The position numbers were made by a program, and so were the translations under genes. The notes beneath the pieces are model-generated. The model was not told the origin of the DNA and did not search any database. It was given only the letters and a program-made list of their open reading frames with translations. Positions 62,001 through 64,000 of a DNA stretch of 64,000 nt are shown one piece after another (positions within the stretch are counted from its first letter, which is position 1; each line of letters opens with the position of its first letter). This DNA is from Gorsachius magnificus (Eukaryota; Chordata; Aves; Pelecaniformes; Ardeidae): contig CM067084.1 of assembly GCA_034008185.1 (NCBI GenBank), positions 74,428,255-74,492,254 on the forward strand. The letters run 5' to 3'.

Positions 62001-64000
62001 CCATGGGAGGCTGTAAAGAGGAGAGGCTCTGTCGGCACGGGAAGCTGTTTGGGGCAAAGTTTGGTAGAAGGTCTCTGCCTTTGGCAGCTCCCACTGTGAC
62101 TTTTATGACCTGATTTTCCAAAGCGCCTCTAAGTTCTGAGGGAAAACCAGGCCATTTATTTGCCGTGTCTAAATGGGATTTGAGCTAATCTTTGAAAATC
62201 TGGCCCAAATATTTCTTCTATAATTAAAAAAAAAGAATAATTCTAGTTCTTAGAGTTATAATTGTCAAGAAAATGCTAGTGTCCTTGTTATCTGAGGCAT
62301 AGCCCTTGAGACTTCTCATGTCTATATTTTGCTGAGAGGCAGTATCTTCCCATATGGCTCAGGAAAACAAGGCAGTCAAAGCAAAGACGGAGGGAATCGT
62401 AGGACAGCAGTGATAATGTCTGCTGCAGAGCTTATAGTGAGCTCGTGGCTTTGCACTGTGATTTAATTGACTGTTTTTTGAAACAGAGTGAATAAATCAG
62501 GATTTGAGGGGGCAAACAAGCAGCCCATCAGTTTGAGGACAAAGGAAGGAAAACCAGCTCTTGCTAGGAGCTTGTTCACTGCTCTCTTTGTGGGAAGGAG
62601 ACCCTCAGCTGTCCGCAAAGCGTGGGCTTGAGCTGGCAACAAGCCGGGACGTCTCTGTGAAGGTGGGAGAGAACATGAGCACTGGGGCTCTGTTGCCTTT
62701 GAAACCACGTTTGTGTGAGCAAGAACTGGAGCTTTCCTGCAAAAAAGGTAGGTTGGTGTTTCACAGAGCGAGCTGATGAGAGCAAGAGGTTTGCAGCTAA
62801 ACTGGGAGATGACGAGGTGTCTAAATTGCCTTACAGGTATCCGGGTCAGGATGCGAGAAGGGGAGATATTTTCTCCTCTGCTGCCTGTGAGATCCCAAAG
62901 CAGCATCTGCAAAGCAGTGGTTGTGTTCAGGTTTGGTAGGGTCCCATCCACCCTGGCTGAGGTCTCTTTTTCTCTAGGGGATTCACATAATCTATAGCCT
63001 CCATCCTCCTTTCCTCCTTGCAGAATCCCAGTTTGTAAGCTGTCAGCCCCACTGCATAAAGGAAGACGCTGGCTCAGCGTGTTAAGACCATGCTGAACAT
63101 TTATAGTATAGAATAAAAAAAGTAAAGGTGAAATGTGCAGCCCAGGGCTCCCAGTTCTTTCTTGTGTGCTCCTGGGAATGGAATTTTTGTCCATTGGACT
63201 TGAGCTGCTCTAAAAAGCACAGAACAAAAGCTGATCTTAAAAGTGATCCGCAAAGGAATAAATGGCAGGCTCGCTCTTTGTTATTCATGTATGGTGCTCA
63301 AAGAGCACTTGAAATGGTTGGGATTTTCTGCTGAACATTTTCTTTTTTTTTTAGTTCTGCTTGGGTTTTGGGAGGTTTGGGTATTTGTTTTAGCGGTGGC
63401 CCAGGCATATGTCCCTCCTGAAAAACATTACGGCTGGCTGGGAAACCCATACATTAGTGACGTCAGGGGACACATGTGAGTGAAACGCGTGTAAATGGGA
63501 AAAGCTGGGTGGTTGGGGGGGTGATACTCTCCAAGAGGCAGCCTGGCCTTTGTCTCTTACTTAATTTTATTCCTGCCTGCCCTGTGCTCTGTGCCACACG
63601 ATTTACTCACTGAATCATGCTCAGCAGCCGTATTCACAAGCTGGCATAAATTTATTTTCGTCTGCTGGCCAATTATACCAACTGCCTCAACCGTTGTTTA
63701 TTTTCTTCTGTTGCATCCTCTTGAGTTACTGTTAACAGTGTCCCTTTTGAGTAGAGATGGGCTTTTTGGCACGGGGGCCTGTCAGCCTGCCAAACTAATG
63801 GACCATATCTGTTATCTAACTAGTTGTAAAGGCTCCAGTTTCAGGACAGCTTGCAGTTGCTGTGACCACCTGTAGTGCATTGGCAGGGGTGGAGACCACT
63901 GCCCGTGTGCGACGTGTCACCCCAGCTCAAGGGTGTCCTTTGGCACCGACCTGCCCTCGGGGGGACCCTCATGGGCTTTGCCTTGGAGAACAACTGCCCT
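59029..64000. other. Intergenic, no gene seen; some element-like stretches
   Basis: No gene recognised. The longest frame (62463-63194, - strand, 243 codons) has no family resemblance and overlaps other frames. A CpG-dense patch with GCGGCCGC sits at 59199-59206. Stretches at 59390-59560 and 63600-63730 look like non-coding elements with homeobox-type cores. An old palindromic repeat lies at 62109-62205. Confidence 0.5.
62109..62205. repeat. Old palindromic (MITE-like) amniote repeat
   Basis: Near-perfect terminal inverted repeats, CCTGATTTTCCAAAG at 62109-62123 and CTTTGAAAATCTGGCC at 62190-62205, flank a short body with TGTCTAAATGGGATTTGAG. This matches the layout of a common old reptile/bird repeat with GATTTTCAGA...TGAAAATCTGGCC ends. 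It has no coding capacity. Confidence 0.55.

Noticed and set aside
62463..63194. 243-codon antisense open frame
   Set aside because: It has no recognisable domain or family resemblance and overlaps several competing frames. One chance frame of this size is plausible in 64 kb read in six frames.
1..64000. CRISPR arrays, tRNA or rRNA genes, bacterial-type operons, integrated viral genomes
   Set aside because: None was seen on either strand. The repeats present are CR1 LINE pieces, old palindromic relics, short tandem duplications and homopolymers.

Overview
The window reads as vertebrate nuclear DNA, most likely from a bird. Genes are sparse and exons are separated by long AT-rich introns. The only clear interspersed repeats are CR1 LINEs, including one with the typical avian CR1 3' end, and overall repeat load is low. 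No prokaryotic gene arrays, CRISPR, tRNA or rRNA were seen.

One protein-coding gene is supported: FAM53A (dorsal neural-tube nuclear protein), on the + strand. Three coding exons are visible: 6694-6748, 9020-9822 and 47669-47992. They join in frame to give 393 codons plus a stop. The conserved N-terminal coding exon was not found and should lie upstream of base 1. The intron between the last two exons is about 37.8 kb. A 3' UTR follows the stop, with the best polyadenylation signal at 48839-48844.

Layout. 1-6693: intron, carrying a 2.8 kb sense-oriented CR1 fragment with broken endonuclease and reverse-transcriptase reading frames. 6694-9822: two coding exons and a 2.3 kb intron. 9823-47668: the long intron, with a possible frame-breaking cryptic exon near 12.6 kb, a younger antisense CR1 end at 17.3 kb, several old CR1-like relics, homopolymer runs, and an enhancer-like block near 35.6-36.6 kb. 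47669-48865: terminal exon and 3' UTR. 48866-64000: apparently intergenic. It has an old CR1 reverse-transcriptase relic at 51.2 kb, a GC-rich block at about 55.6-57.7 kb with many overlapping chance ORFs, an old palindromic repeat at 62.1 kb, and a few stretches whose homeobox/octamer-type motifs suggest conserved non-coding elements. In human the side downstream of FAM53A faces NKX1-1, so regulatory DNA there would not be surprising; that is inference.

I see no evidence of a novel multi-gene system. The most useful leads are transcript-level: a CAGAAG tandem acceptor, a possible poison exon, a possible intronic-polyadenylation isoform, and an 11-residue tandem duplication in the FAM53A coding sequence.
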